From Massilia aquatica (GTDB lineage Bacteria > Pseudomonadota > Gammaproteobacteria > Burkholderiales > Burkholderiaceae_D): a stretch of DNA of 64,000 bases. Below are positions 1 to 11,159 of the stretch, piece after piece. Made by a program: the position numbers and the translations under genes. The notes under the pieces were generated by a model. The model was not told the DNA's origin. It saw only the letters and a list, made by a program, of their open reading frames with translations, and made no database searches. Within the stretch, counting starts at the first letter, position 1; the number at the start of each line of letters is the position of its first letter. The DNA lies in assembly GCF_011682045.1 (NCBI RefSeq), contig NZ_VVIW01000012.1, forward strand, positions 124,001 to 188,000. The letters run 5' to 3'.

Positions 1-2255
<2,255 letters not shown>

Positions 2256-2374
2256 GATGCAGTGAGGTGGAGTGAACTTTTCCGCTGTTTGCCTGCCTAA
2301 CTCCCTGTAGCGACGGGAGTGACGGCGCAGCTCCCGCTGATGTTCCGCGCCGGAATTCGCGTACAGGAGGCACT

Positions 2375-2743
2375 ATGGAAATCCACCCCTCTGCCAGGCG
2401 CTGGCAGGATCAGGCGATCCTGCTGCTCGGCCTCTGGCTGTTCATTTCACCGTGGGCACTGGCCTATCCCACTGACTCGCCACAGGCCATCAATGCCTGG
2501 ATCGCGGGCGCGGTCATCGCCCTGCTCGCCGCGTTCGACCTCTACAAAACCTACGTCTGGGCCGTTGTCGTCAATCTCCTTGCGGCAGTGTGGGTGGCGG
2601 TCTCGCCCTGGATCCCGGCCGTGGCTGATCGCGGCCCCATGATGAACAACAGCCTCATCGTGGGCATCGCCGTCATCGTGCTGGCCTTGTGGGAGCTGTA
2701 CAGCGATCCGGACCTGCACCGGCAATGGGCCGGCAGTCCGTGA
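2375..2743 (+). CDS. SPW repeat membrane protein
   Basis: A 122-residue integral membrane protein of the SPW family. The two signature Ser-Pro-Trp motifs are visible, in FISPWAL (about residue 25) and AVSPWI (about residue 75), each inside a hydrophobic helix, with about four transmembrane segments in all. A near-perfect Shine-Dalgarno AGGAGG (2365-2370) sits four bases before the ATG. The family's function is not known. It stands alone between metH and a convergent EAL-HDOD gene, so no operon partner suggests a role. Confidence 0.85.
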   Translation: MEIHPSARRWQDQAILLLGLWLFISPWALAYPTDSPQAINAWIAGAVIALLAAFDLYKTYVWAVVVNLLAAVWVAVSPWIPAVADRGPMMNNSLIVGIAVIVLALWELYSDPDLHRQWAGSP

Positions 2744-2824
2744 GCCGCGCGTCGTGGTCCTGACTCGGGGCGCGCCCGCCGCCAATCCGGCGCTCGCGCC
2801 CCCATGCCAGGCTCAACATCAGGC

Positions 2825-4123
2825 TCAGATCGCGTAACGCACCACCTTGTCGCTCCACTCGAAGGCGGCCACTTCCAGTTCGATCAGTTCTTCGCTGGAA
2901 ATCGCCAGTTCGCGCAGCGCCGGCAGCACCTGGTCGTCGGACTCTTCCATGCGTTCGATGCACTCGGCCAGGTGCAGCAGGTCGCCAAAAAAGCCGCTGC
3001 GCCGCAGCAGCGCGTGCGCCACCTCGTCGATCACGGGAATTTGCTCGACGATGACCGTCATCGGCATGCCGAACAAGGCATCCATCAGCGACATGATGCC
3101 GACCGTAAAAGCGATCTCGGCCACGTTGCGCTGGCCCGGACGCAGGCGCTGCGCCAGCAATTCGAGCAGGCGCCCGCGCGTGGTGGCAAGCAAGAGCAGC
3201 GGCGTCATGCTGTTGCCGCCGCGCGAAGGCTCGGCGTACAGCATGATCTGCAGCCAGCGCTGCAACTGGCGGCGGCCGAGAATGGTCACCGCCTGGCTGA
3301 TCGAATCGATGCGGTGGCGCATGCCGATGGCGGGCGTGTTGACCAGGCGCAGCAGGTTGAGGGCCAGGGTCACGTCGCGCTTGACCGCGCGTTCGATGTC
3401 GATATTATCGGCGTCCGAGGTCACCAGGCTCATCAACTCAAGCACCGCCAGCTGCGACGGCGACAGCTTGCGCCCGCTGATCACGGCCGGGCGGGCAAAA
3501 TAGTATCCCTGGAAATAGTCGAAACCGAGGCCGAGGCACATCTCGAATTCCTCGCGCGATTCGACCTTTTCGGCAATCAGCTTCTTGTTGTCGCGCTTGA
3601 AAAGCGGCGCCGCGGCATTCAAGCCGGACAGCGGCATGGCGCGCACGTCGAGCTTGACGTACTCGACCATCGGCAAGAGCTGCTGCACCTCGGGTGCGTC
3701 GAGCCGCACGTCGTCGAGCGCAAAGCGAAAGCCATGCGCGGTCAGGTCGGCGATGCGCTCGAGCACGGGCTGGCTGACCACCATGCTCTCGACGATTTCC
3801 AGCACCACCCGCTCGCGCGGCAGGAACACGAAAATGTCGCTCATCAGCACGTCGGCGTCCACATTCAGGAAACCGAGCGCATCGCCGATGACTTTTTCCA
3901 GGCCCAGCTGGGCGGTATGGGCGATGACAGTGGCGGTGGCGGCCACATCGTTGTCAATCTCGGCCGATTCGCCTGCCGCATTGCGAAAAAGCATTTCATA
4001 ACCGTACAAACCTTGTTGTCGGTCGAGGATCGGCTGGCGCCCCAGGTAGAAATCACGCACTGGCATCTGTTGCGCCATGAGGTCGGATTCGGCGTCGTGG
4101 CTCATCTGTCCCGTAAATATCAA
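2825..4123 (-). CDS. EAL-HDOD signalling protein (YuxH type)
   Basis: A 432-residue two-domain protein. Residues about 25-210 form an EAL-like domain (YGYEMLFRN, VLEIVES, FALDDV, VKLD, FDYFQGYYFA). Residues about 215-420 form an HDOD domain (RDVTLALNLLRLVN, AVTILGRRQLQRWLQ). Most metal and substrate positions of EAL phosphodiesterases have a counterpart. However, the DDFGTG loop that orders the active site is replaced by LDDVRLDA, so c-di-GMP hydrolysis is doubtful and a binding or scaffold role is more likely. Internal Met codons (MSHDAES, MAQQMPVRD) are possible alternative starts. The product is probably cytoplasmic and forms a single-gene unit. Confidence 0.88.
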   Translation of the reverse strand: MIFTGQMSHDAESDLMAQQMPVRDFYLGRQPILDRQQGLYGYEMLFRNAAGESAEIDNDVAATATVIAHTAQLGLEKVIGDALGFLNVDADVLMSDIFVFLPRERVVLEIVESMVVSQPVLERIADLTAHGFRFALDDVRLDAPEVQQLLPMVEYVKLDVRAMPLSGLNAAAPLFKRDNKKLIAEKVESREEFEMCLGLGFDYFQGYYFARPAVISGRKLSPSQLAVLELMSLVTSDADNIDIERAVKRDVTLALNLLRLVNTPAIGMRHRIDSISQAVTILGRRQLQRWLQIMLYAEPSRGGNSMTPLLLLATTRGRLLELLAQRLRPGQRNVAEIAFTVGIMSLMDALFGMPMTVIVEQIPVIDEVAHALLRRSGFFGDLLHLAECIERMEESDDQVLPALRELAISSEELIELEVAAFEWSDKVVRYAI

Positions 4124-4175
4124 TAATCACAGCCGGTAATGTAACCTAATTAATACCAGTGCGTGGGGGAAATAC

Positions 4176-4949
4176 TTAGCGCTCTTGTATTGACATTCCG
4201 TCCACGAACACGTTGAACTCGCCGGGAGCGAAGGCGGTCCACTGTTCGTTGGTGGTCAGGGGTTCAGTGACGATAATGGCTACCCGGTCTTCCGGGGTGG
4301 TGACTTGAGAAAAATCAACGCTGACATCTTCATCGGACAGGCTGGCGGTCACAAACGGATGCTGGCGCACCACATAATACAGCTTGGTGGAGCAATGTAC
4401 GAACAGGGCCGAGCCGTCCGACAGCATCAGGTTAAAGGTGCCGTGCACGGCCACCGCCGCCACCAGTTCCTGCAATGCCGCGCGCAGCACCGGCAGCACG
4501 GGCGGCGTGTCGCCGAAGCGCGCGCGCAATTCCTGCAGCAGGAAGCAAAAGGCTTTTTCGCTGTCGGTGCTGCCGACCGGGCGGTAGGGGCCGTTCAAGA
4601 TCGGCGCGAACTCCTTGAGGTCGCCATTGTGGGCGAACACCCAGTAGCGGCCCCACAGTTCGCGCACGAAGGGGTGGCAGTTTTCCAGCGCAACATGGCC
4701 CTGGGTCGCCTTGCGGATGTGCGCGATGACATTCCGTGATTTGATGGGATAACGCTTGATCAGTTCGGCCACAGGCGACGCAACCGCCGCCTGGTGATCG
4801 ACGAAATGGCGCACGCCGGCGCCTTCGAAGAACGCGATGCCCCAGCCATCGTGGTGGGTATCGGTGCGGCCGCCACGCATGGCGAAGCCGGTAAAGCTAA
4901 AAACAATGTCTGTTGGGACATTGCAGTTCATTCCGAGGAGTTGGCACAT
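4176..4949 (-). CDS. Class II glutamine amidotransferase (YafJ-like)
   Basis: A 257-residue Ntn-type glutaminase. The ATG at 4949 is chosen because it places the catalytic Cys at position 2 (MCQLLGMNCN), as the family requires; the longer upstream reading is not protein-like. Other glutaminase-fold landmarks are DGWGIAFF, HIRKATQGHVALENCHPF and FAHNGDL. There is no fused synthase domain, so the acceptor of the released ammonia is unknown. Homologues are annotated only as predicted amidotransferases. It is a monocistronic minus-strand gene next to the EAL-HDOD gene. Confidence 0.9.
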   Translation of the reverse strand: MCQLLGMNCNVPTDIVFSFTGFAMRGGRTDTHHDGWGIAFFEGAGVRHFVDHQAAVASPVAELIKRYPIKSRNVIAHIRKATQGHVALENCHPFVRELWGRYWVFAHNGDLKEFAPILNGPYRPVGSTDSEKAFCFLLQELRARFGDTPPVLPVLRAALQELVAAVAVHGTFNLMLSDGSALFVHCSTKLYYVVRQHPFVTASLSDEDVSVDFSQVTTPEDRVAIIVTEPLTTNEQWTAFAPGEFNVFVDGMSIQER

Positions 4950-5132
4950 GGCGCAAGAATACCATGTTCGTGAGGCACGCTGAGGCGCTGGCCGGTCGAA
5001 AAAACGGGCAAGTCGCCAACATGGCGGACCCGATGCCGGATGGGGAAAGAGGGGCCGGGCGCGAGTCAGCCAGCCCGGCGGTGGCAAACAGCCCGTAAGC
5101 AAATCGACGGACGGTCTGCCGGCTGCAAGGAA

Positions 5133-5390
5133 TTAGTGCAACAACACCGGTTGGCTCATCAGCGAGTCATACGAGCCCAGGAAGTCATCGATCTCTTCCA
5201 TGGTCGGTTCGCTGGCGATCAGGTTGTTGACGTCGCGCCTGAACGATTGCGCAAGTTTGCCGCCGATAAATGCTTCACGGCGACCGGATTTGTCGACGAT
5301 TTCATAGCCGCCGAAACGCAAGGCTTCGAGATTGTGATCGACGCCGAATTCGACCACACTGTACTGTTCACTGTTGTAGATCATGTTCAT
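5133..5390 (-). CDS. DUF3567 family protein
   Basis: An 85-residue acidic protein typical of Burkholderiales: MNMIYNSEQYSVVEF at the N-terminus, GGYEIVDKSGRREAFI in the middle and a conserved QPVLLH-type C-terminus. It has no signal peptide or membrane segment, and no biochemical function is known. A good ribosome-binding site (AGGAGC on the minus strand) lies just before the ATG. It sits between the amidotransferase and the NtrXY cluster as a separate small transcription unit. The family assignment rests on recognising the end motifs. Confidence 0.85.
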   Translation of the reverse strand: MNMIYNSEQYSVVEFGVDHNLEALRFGGYEIVDKSGRREAFIGGKLAQSFRRDVNNLIASEPTMEEIDDFLGSYDSLMSQPVLLH

Positions 5391-5459
5391 TATTGCTCCT
5401 TCGCTCGATCAGACGTTCCACTGTGCTCAACAGAACAGGTGGGGCTTTGCGGACCGATT

Positions 5460-5855
5460 TCAAGTGCGCAGGTCCGCTGTCAGTTCCAACAGCTGATCGT
5501 ATGGCGGGTCTTGCAGCCACGATCGCAACTGATCAAGGTGGTCCGTGGCGGCCAGCCCGATGAACAGCCGGTCGGGGCGCAGACGCAGGATCCGGTTTAA
5601 TGTTACACGCAAAACGAGATTGCCGGTGCAGCACAGGCATCCGGGTGCGATCCGGTGAACAGGCAGGGAGTCGGAAGGAGAAAGCACGGTCTGGCCGGAC
5701 GGCAAGCCTTCGAGCAGGACGGCGCTGACACCGTGCGCGGGGCCGGCGTCGGCCGCCACCTGCGCCAGGCGCGCCGCGATGGCCGCCTCGCGCTGCGCCG
5801 CCGAGCCGCCCGTGACCAGGGTCAGGGCGGTGCGGCGCGCAGAGGGTGCACTCAT
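5460..5855 (-). CDS. Small degenerate CobW/COG0523-like protein
   Basis: A 131-residue protein that looks like a reduced CobW-type metal-chaperone GTPase. It keeps the family's CxCC metal motif as GCLCC (Cys73, Cys75, Cys76) followed by TGNLVLRVTLNRIL and a LFIGLA strand. The P-loop position reads VTGGSAAQREAA and lacks the Lys-Ser/Thr needed for GTP binding. The ATG overlaps the ntrX-like stop codon (ATGA), so the two are translationally coupled, at the end of the rsmB-DUF4390-ntrY-ntrX cluster. The assignment is by motif only. A metal-binding remnant without GTPase activity is the reading favoured here. Confidence 0.6.
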   Translation of the reverse strand: MSAPSARRTALTLVTGGSAAQREAAIAARLAQVAADAGPAHGVSAVLLEGLPSGQTVLSPSDSLPVHRIAPGCLCCTGNLVLRVTLNRILRLRPDRLFIGLAATDHLDQLRSWLQDPPYDQLLELTADLRT

Positions 5856-6571
5856 CCGTTCTTTTTAGCCAGCTTGCCCGGCTCGACGCCGAGTTGCTTG
5901 AGCTTGCGGTACAGGTGGGTGCGTTCGAGCCCGGTTTTTTCGGCCACGCGGGTCATGCTGCCGCCCTCGCGCCCCAGATGGTGCTCGAAATACATGCGCT
6001 CGAAGGCGTCGCGCGCCTCGCGCAGCGGCAGGTCGAAACTCAGGTTGAAACCGTGCCCTTCCCCGTTCGGCATGCCGCCCATGCGCGGCGCGATGGCCGA
6101 TTGCGGGGTTTGCGCCGAAAACATGGCCGAGGCCGTCATCGGGCTTTCCTCGGGCTGGGGCGCCAGCATCGGCCGCGGCGCGATGACCGGCGCGCGCACC
6201 ACTTCCTGAGCCCGTGTCAGGCCCTGCTGCACCGCCTTGAGCAACTTTTGCAGCGCGATCGGCTTCTCAAGGAAGTTAAGCGCGCCGATCCGGGTTGCCT
6301 CGACCGCCGTATCGATGGTCGCGTGACCCGACATCATGATGACCGGCATGGTCAAGAGGCCGTCGCGCTGCCACTCCTTGAGCAGGGTGACGCCGTCGGT
6401 GTCCGGCATCCAGATATCGAGCAGCACCAGGTCCGGTGCTCCCGCCGCGCGCGCATCGCGCGCCTGCTGCGCATTTTCAGCGAGCGTGATTGCATGGCCT
6501 TCGTCGCCCAAGATTTCCGAGAGTAATTCCCGGATACCCATTTCATCATCAACTACGAGAATGTTTGCCAT
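5852..6571 (-). CDS. NtrX-like response regulator (receiver plus Fis-type HTH)
   Basis: A 239-residue regulator. The N-terminal receiver domain has the acidic pair in VVDDE, the phospho-acceptor Asp52 in LLDIWMPDTDG, the switch position in MMSGH and the Lys in LEKPI. After a Pro-rich linker (about 120-180) comes a C-terminal Fis-type helix-turn-helix (RVAEKTGLERTHLYRKLKQL). The AAA+ sigma-54 activation domain of classical NtrX is absent, as is common in betaproteobacteria, so it probably regulates sigma-70 promoters or acts without ATPase activity. It follows its sensor kinase ntrY by 65 bp and overlaps the CobW-like gene. Confidence 0.9.
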   Translation of the reverse strand: MANILVVDDEMGIRELLSEILGDEGHAITLAENAQQARDARAAGAPDLVLLDIWMPDTDGVTLLKEWQRDGLLTMPVIMMSGHATIDTAVEATRIGALNFLEKPIALQKLLKAVQQGLTRAQEVVRAPVIAPRPMLAPQPEESPMTASAMFSAQTPQSAIAPRMGGMPNGEGHGFNLSFDLPLREARDAFERMYFEHHLGREGGSMTRVAEKTGLERTHLYRKLKQLGVEPGKLAKKNG

Positions 6572-6636
6572 GTGTTTGCCTTCCTCTTTTTTCCCGCTCC
6601 AATGGCATGCAGCGCATACCGCTCACAGCCGCGATT

Positions 6637-8940
6637 TTATTCTTGATTCAACGCTTGTGCCACAACGCTGGCCGGTGCTAACTTTAACAGTAAAATCAAC
6701 ACTGACGCGCCAGTTCCGTCACTCCGGTTCTGTATCTCGATCTTGCCGCCGTGTTCATCGATGATTTTCTTCACCATCGGCAGTCCCAGCCCGGTTCCGC
6801 GCACCTTCGAGGTCACATACGGCTCGAATGCGCGCGACAGGATCTTAGGGGCAAATCCCGGTCCGTTATCGACAATCGACAAGCGCACCGCGGTCCCGGC
6901 CCCGTTCGCGCCCTGGTAATGAATCGCCTCGGTGGTGATATCGATGCGCGCCGCCGGTGCATCGGGACCGCGCTCGCTCATCGCATCCTGGGCATTTTGC
7001 AGCAGGTTATGGATCACCTGGCGCAATTGGGTGGCGTCGCCCATCACCGATGGCAGGTTTTCGGCAAGCTCGGCATGAATGATATCGCTTTCGTCGCCGG
7101 ATAGGTATAAATGCAAGATTTCGCCGACCAGCGCGTTCAGGTCGAGCTTGTCGAGCACCGCCGGCGGCGCCTTGGCGTAGTCGCGGAAGTCGTCCACCAT
7201 GCGCTTCATGGCGTCGACCTGGTTGACGATGGTCGCCGTGCCCTTGTTGAGCAGGTCGCGGTCGGTCCCTTGCAGGCGCGACTCGAGCTTCATCTGCATG
7301 CGCTCGGCCGAGAGCTGGATCGGCGTGAGCGGGTTCTTGATTTCGTGCGCCAGGCGGCGCGCCACTTCGCCCCAGGCCATCGAGCGCTGCGCCGAGATGA
7401 CGTCCGAAATATCGTCGAACACCACGATGTAGCCGCTGCCGGCGCCCACCGGCAGGCGCGAGCCGCGCGCCAGCAGGGTGATGTCATGGTCGTCATTGGT
7501 GCCGAGCCGGCGCGGGATTTCGATCTCCTGCTGCCAGTGGGTGCGCTTGCGCGCCGAACCGGCCGCGCTCTGCGCGCTCTGGGTCGAAAACGCCTTGGCA
7601 ATCGCCGCCGCAAACATCTCCAGCCCGTCGATCGCGGCCAGCGCCATGCCCATGTGGCCGGCCACGTCGTGCTGCAAGATGCGCTCGACCGCCTCGTTCG
7701 AACTGACCAGCTTCGAATCGGCGTCGAGCACGATCACCCCGGCCGACATATTCTCCAGCACGGATTCGAGGTGCGCCTTGGCGCTCTGCAGGGCCGCGCG
7801 GTTGCGCTCGACCGCGCTGCGCGCCTCGAACAGCTGGCCGGTCATGGTGTTGAACGATTGCGTCAGGGTGCCCAGTTCGTCCGAGGTGGCCACGATCGGG
7901 CGCGGCGACAGGTCGCCCTCGGCCACCGCGCGCGTGCCCTCGGCCAGCACCAGCAGCGGCTGCGCCAGTTTGCCGGCGATGACAAAAGCACTGGCGATCG
8001 CTCCGAAGATCGCCAGCAGCAGGGTGAGCGTGAGCGTTTCGATGTACATCTTGCGCAGGCCGGTGCGCGCCACGAAGCGCTCCTGGTACTCGCTGTAGGC
8101 GGTGCGCAGCACCTCGGCGTTGATCGCCAGCTTGACCGGCACCGCCTGGATCAGCTGCAAGAAGCGCGGCGCCGCGCCGGGCGGCTCGGGAATGGCCAGC
8201 ACCACGCGCAGGCGCAGGCTGGTGGCGCCATCGAGCGCGCTCGAGACGCTCCCGTGGTTGCCGCTGGTATCCTTGAAATCGCGCTCCACCCCGCCCTCGG
8301 CCACCGAGTACCCGCCCGGCATCACCGCCTGCAGCAGCATGGCCGGCGTCGGCAGGTCGGCCTTCAGGTCCACGCGTGGAGCGGCCGCGCTGGTGATCAT
8401 CTTGCCATCCTGGCCGATGATGACCGCGCTCAGCATCCCTTCCTGGTCCTGCACCAGGCGCGTGAGGATATCGTGCGCCGCCACTTCTTCCTGGCCGGCG
8501 ATGGTGGCCGCGCTGATCTCGCCGGTGGCCCCCAGTTCGCTGCGCGCCTGGTCGAGCGCGGCCACGCCCAGGCTCACGCCCGACTCCAGCGCCGCCTCGA
8601 TCTTCACGTTGAACCACGACTCGATCGAATTCGACACGAACTGCACCGACACCAGGAAGATCACCAGCCCCGGCAAGATGCCGATGCCGGCGAACAGCAG
8701 CACCAGGCGCGTCATCAGGCGCGAGCCGAACTTGCCGCTCTTGTAGCGCGCATACAGGCGCGCCAGCGCCACCACCACGAACACCAGCAGCGCGCCGGCC
8801 ACGGCCGCGTTCAGGCCGAGCAGCCAGGTGTAGTAACGGTCGAAGAAGCCCGAATTATCGGAGGCGGAGGCGAGCAGGAACAGCAGGATGCTGACGACGG
8901 CGGCGCCGACCATCACGGCATAGCGCAAGACCTGTTTCAC
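6637..8940 (-). CDS. NtrY-like sensor histidine kinase
   Basis: A 767-residue membrane kinase. Two N-terminal transmembrane helices (about 5-30, 40-62), a third near 82-105 and a periplasmic sensor region are followed by a further helix and HAMP segment (about 305-380), a PAS domain (about 390-500) and the kinase core. The H-box RRLAHEIKNPLTP has the phospho-His near residue 531. The N-box is HNLLQNAQDAM, G1 is DNGPGF and G2 is GTGLGLPMVKK. The partner regulator lies directly downstream. The pair is usually linked to nitrogen or redox control in Proteobacteria; the signal is not visible from sequence. Confidence 0.93.
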   Translation of the reverse strand: MKQVLRYAVMVGAAVVSILLFLLASASDNSGFFDRYYTWLLGLNAAVAGALLVFVVVALARLYARYKSGKFGSRLMTRLVLLFAGIGILPGLVIFLVSVQFVSNSIESWFNVKIEAALESGVSLGVAALDQARSELGATGEISAATIAGQEEVAAHDILTRLVQDQEGMLSAVIIGQDGKMITSAAAPRVDLKADLPTPAMLLQAVMPGGYSVAEGGVERDFKDTSGNHGSVSSALDGATSLRLRVVLAIPEPPGAAPRFLQLIQAVPVKLAINAEVLRTAYSEYQERFVARTGLRKMYIETLTLTLLLAIFGAIASAFVIAGKLAQPLLVLAEGTRAVAEGDLSPRPIVATSDELGTLTQSFNTMTGQLFEARSAVERNRAALQSAKAHLESVLENMSAGVIVLDADSKLVSSNEAVERILQHDVAGHMGMALAAIDGLEMFAAAIAKAFSTQSAQSAAGSARKRTHWQQEIEIPRRLGTNDDHDITLLARGSRLPVGAGSGYIVVFDDISDVISAQRSMAWGEVARRLAHEIKNPLTPIQLSAERMQMKLESRLQGTDRDLLNKGTATIVNQVDAMKRMVDDFRDYAKAPPAVLDKLDLNALVGEILHLYLSGDESDIIHAELAENLPSVMGDATQLRQVIHNLLQNAQDAMSERGPDAPAARIDITTEAIHYQGANGAGTAVRLSIVDNGPGFAPKILSRAFEPYVTSKVRGTGLGLPMVKKIIDEHGGKIEIQNRSDGTGASVLILLLKLAPASVVAQALNQE

Positions 8941-8957
8941 GATCGCTCCACGTTGAT

Positions 8958-8993
8958 CATTGCGCCGCTGTTTTTCATTGCGCCGCTGTTTTT
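8958..8993. repeat. Perfect 18-bp tandem duplication at the DUF4390/ntrY junction
   Basis: Two identical 18-base units (8958-8975 and 8976-8993) lie head to tail, starting CATTGCGCCGC and ending in a T run. They fill the short gap before ntrY (start 8940), and the last base of copy two is the first base of the DUF4390 stop triplet. A slippage duplication is the simple explanation. It changes the spacing upstream of ntrY. Confidence 0.85.
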
Positions 8994-9568
8994 CATTCCG
9001 CCGTATAGGGGAAGGTCTTGTTCTTGGAAGCGAGGCGCCAGTCGGAATTATTGAGCGCGTTGACCTGCATCGGCTTGGGCAGCAGTTCGCGGTCCATGAA
9101 CATGCGCAGGGTGACGTTATAGGTCTCGCCGCGCTTGAGCGCCGTTTTCGGCGCGATCACCCAGCGGCTGGGGCGGCGGATCAGCACCATCGCGTCGTCC
9201 AGGGTCGGAAAGCTCTGCGCCATGCTGCCCAGCACCGACACATGGTACTGGCGCGTGAGCACGTTGTACCAGATGCGGATGGTCTGGCGCGCCGACACCG
9301 CCTTGTCGTCATACCAGTACCAGCGCGGGCGGGTCAGTTCAATTTCGGTGGTGAAGTACAGCTGCACGCCATGCTTGATGGCGTCTTCCAGGCCCTCGTT
9401 GAGCTCGAACGCATAGCTGGCCGCGAGACGGTAGCCGTCGTCGGTGGCCTCGATGTGGGCATGCGTGATATCGACCACTTCCGCCGCCCGTGCCGGACCG
9501 AACGCGCATGCGGACGCGAACATCAGCAGCAGCTGGCAGGCCAGGAGTCGGAAAAATCGTAATGTCAC
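8993..9568 (-). CDS. DUF4390 family exported protein
   Basis: A 191-residue protein with a classical Sec signal peptide (FFRLLACQLLLMFASACAFG, cleavage near ARAAE). The mature part has the family's WYWYDDKAV and TIRIWYNVLTRQYHVS motifs. DUF4390 proteins are nearly always encoded between rsmB and ntrY in Burkholderiales, as here, but their role is unknown. A periplasmic accessory of the NtrY sensor is a plausible inference from synteny only. It lies 43 bp after rsmB in the same direction. Confidence 0.88.
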   Translation of the reverse strand: MTLRFFRLLACQLLLMFASACAFGPARAAEVVDITHAHIEATDDGYRLAASYAFELNEGLEDAIKHGVQLYFTTEIELTRPRWYWYDDKAVSARQTIRIWYNVLTRQYHVSVLGSMAQSFPTLDDAMVLIRRPSRWVIAPKTALKRGETYNVTLRMFMDRELLPKPMQVNALNNSDWRLASKNKTFPYTAE

Positions 9569-9611
9569 AGGAGGGCCAGAGCCTTAAAAGTTCGCATAGT
9601 CGAAGGACCCG

Positions 9612-11033
9612 TTACGTCGCGTTTTTTTGAAACAGGGCGTAGAACAAACCGTCATGATCCTGCACGGCGGTACCGGTCGGAAGCAACTGTCCCGGCGCGT
9701 CGAGGCGGGTCGCGTTGTGGCGCACCGCGAATGCGGCGGCCTGCGCCTCCGATTCCTGGGGCCAGAGCGAACATGTCACGAACAGCAATTTACCATTCGG
9801 GCGCAGCATCTGCCAAAGGTTGTCGAGAATTTTGGCCGAAAGTGTTGCAAGTTGGAGTGCGTCGCCCTTGCGCCGCAACCAGCGGATGTCGGGGTGGCGC
9901 CGCACGATGCCCGACGCCGTGCACGGCACGTCGGCCAGGATGCGGTCGTACTGCTGGCCGTCCCACCAGACGCTGGTCTGGGCTTCGAAGGCTTTCAGGG
10001 TCGCGGACAGTCCGAGCCGCTCGAGGTTCTCGCCGACGCGCTCGAGGCGCTTGGGATCCGAGTCGAGCGCGGTCAGGTCGAGCTGCGCCAGTTCCAGCAG
10101 GTGGCAGGTCTTGCCGCCGGGCGCGGCGCAGGCGTCCAGCACGCGCATGCCGTCCCGCACATCGAGCAGCGGCGCGGCCAGCTGGGCGCCGGCATCCTGC
10201 ACCGAGGCCAGGCCCTCCTCGAAACCGGGAATCAGGGCCACGCCCAGCGCTTTATCGAGGCGCACGGCCCACGGGCCGATTTGGGTGGCGCCCATGCCGG
10301 CGTCGGCCAGCAACTGTATATAGGCCTCGACCGTGGTCTTGCGCTGGTTCACGCGCAGGGTCAATGGCGGCTGGGCGTTGCCGGCCGCCAGGATCGCTTG
10401 CCAGTTGCCCGGATAGGCGGCCTTGGCCGCGTCGATCCACCACTGCGGATAATTGAACTGCGCCACCGGCTGCGTCAAGGCGCTCTTGAGGAGCTCGTCG
10501 CGTTCGCGCAGGAAGCGGCGCAGCACGGCGTTGACCATGCCCTTGGCGTGCGCCATGTCGGGATGCGAACTGGCGACCGTGACGGCCTGGTCGACCACGG
10601 TAAATACTTCGTAAGGCGGCTCGGCGCCATCCGGGGTATCGATCAGGGTCAGGGCGCAGCACAGCAGGCTGGCCAGCATCGGCGGCTCGGGCGCCTTGGA
10701 CGTCATCAGCGCGAGCAGGGTTTCGCTGCGGCCGAGCTGGCGCATGGTGCGGTAAGCGATATCCTGGATCGCCCCGCGCGCCTGGGGCGCGGCGGCGGTC
10801 ACGCCGAAGGCGGTCAGGAGCGCCTGCGGCAAGGCGGCGCCGGCGCGCACCTGGGCCACGGCATTCGCCGCGCCGAGCAGGCACAGCGCGAGCGAATCGG
10901 GTTTCAGGTCGGGGCGGTAGCCGGGCTGGAGCACGGGTTTGACCTCATAACTCGCGCGCATGCGCGGCGCGGCCGGCTTGCTGGTCTTGGCGGCGGCGGG
11001 TTTGATGGAGAGCGTCGGGCGCTTGTTGGTCAT
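9612..11033 (-). CDS. rsmB: 16S rRNA (cytosine-967-C5)-methyltransferase
   Basis: A 473-residue protein that uses SAM to methylate C967 of 16S rRNA. Residues about 40-190 form the NusB-like RNA-binding domain, and the rest is a Rossmann methyltransferase. Visible motifs are the SAM-binding DACAAPGGKTCHLLE, motif IV DVPCTASG (Cys near 371) and motif VI VTCSLWPQE, which holds the catalytic Cys. A Lys/Ala-rich N-terminal extension of about 35 residues precedes the NusB domain. It is the first gene of the minus-strand cluster rsmB-DUF4390-ntrY-ntrX. Confidence 0.95.
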   Translation of the reverse strand: MTNKRPTLSIKPAAAKTSKPAAPRMRASYEVKPVLQPGYRPDLKPDSLALCLLGAANAVAQVRAGAALPQALLTAFGVTAAAPQARGAIQDIAYRTMRQLGRSETLLALMTSKAPEPPMLASLLCCALTLIDTPDGAEPPYEVFTVVDQAVTVASSHPDMAHAKGMVNAVLRRFLRERDELLKSALTQPVAQFNYPQWWIDAAKAAYPGNWQAILAAGNAQPPLTLRVNQRKTTVEAYIQLLADAGMGATQIGPWAVRLDKALGVALIPGFEEGLASVQDAGAQLAAPLLDVRDGMRVLDACAAPGGKTCHLLELAQLDLTALDSDPKRLERVGENLERLGLSATLKAFEAQTSVWWDGQQYDRILADVPCTASGIVRRHPDIRWLRRKGDALQLATLSAKILDNLWQMLRPNGKLLFVTCSLWPQESEAQAAAFAVRHNATRLDAPGQLLPTGTAVQDHDGLFYALFQKNAT

Positions 11034-11159
11034 GGTCGGAGTCAGCTCAGCTACTTAATAAAGGCGCAATTGTACCGGTTTCGATCCCGCACAGGCTTAA
11101 ACGATCCTTTATGACAACACATTCTTCCAACACCCAACGATTGCTCAACACAAAATCCT

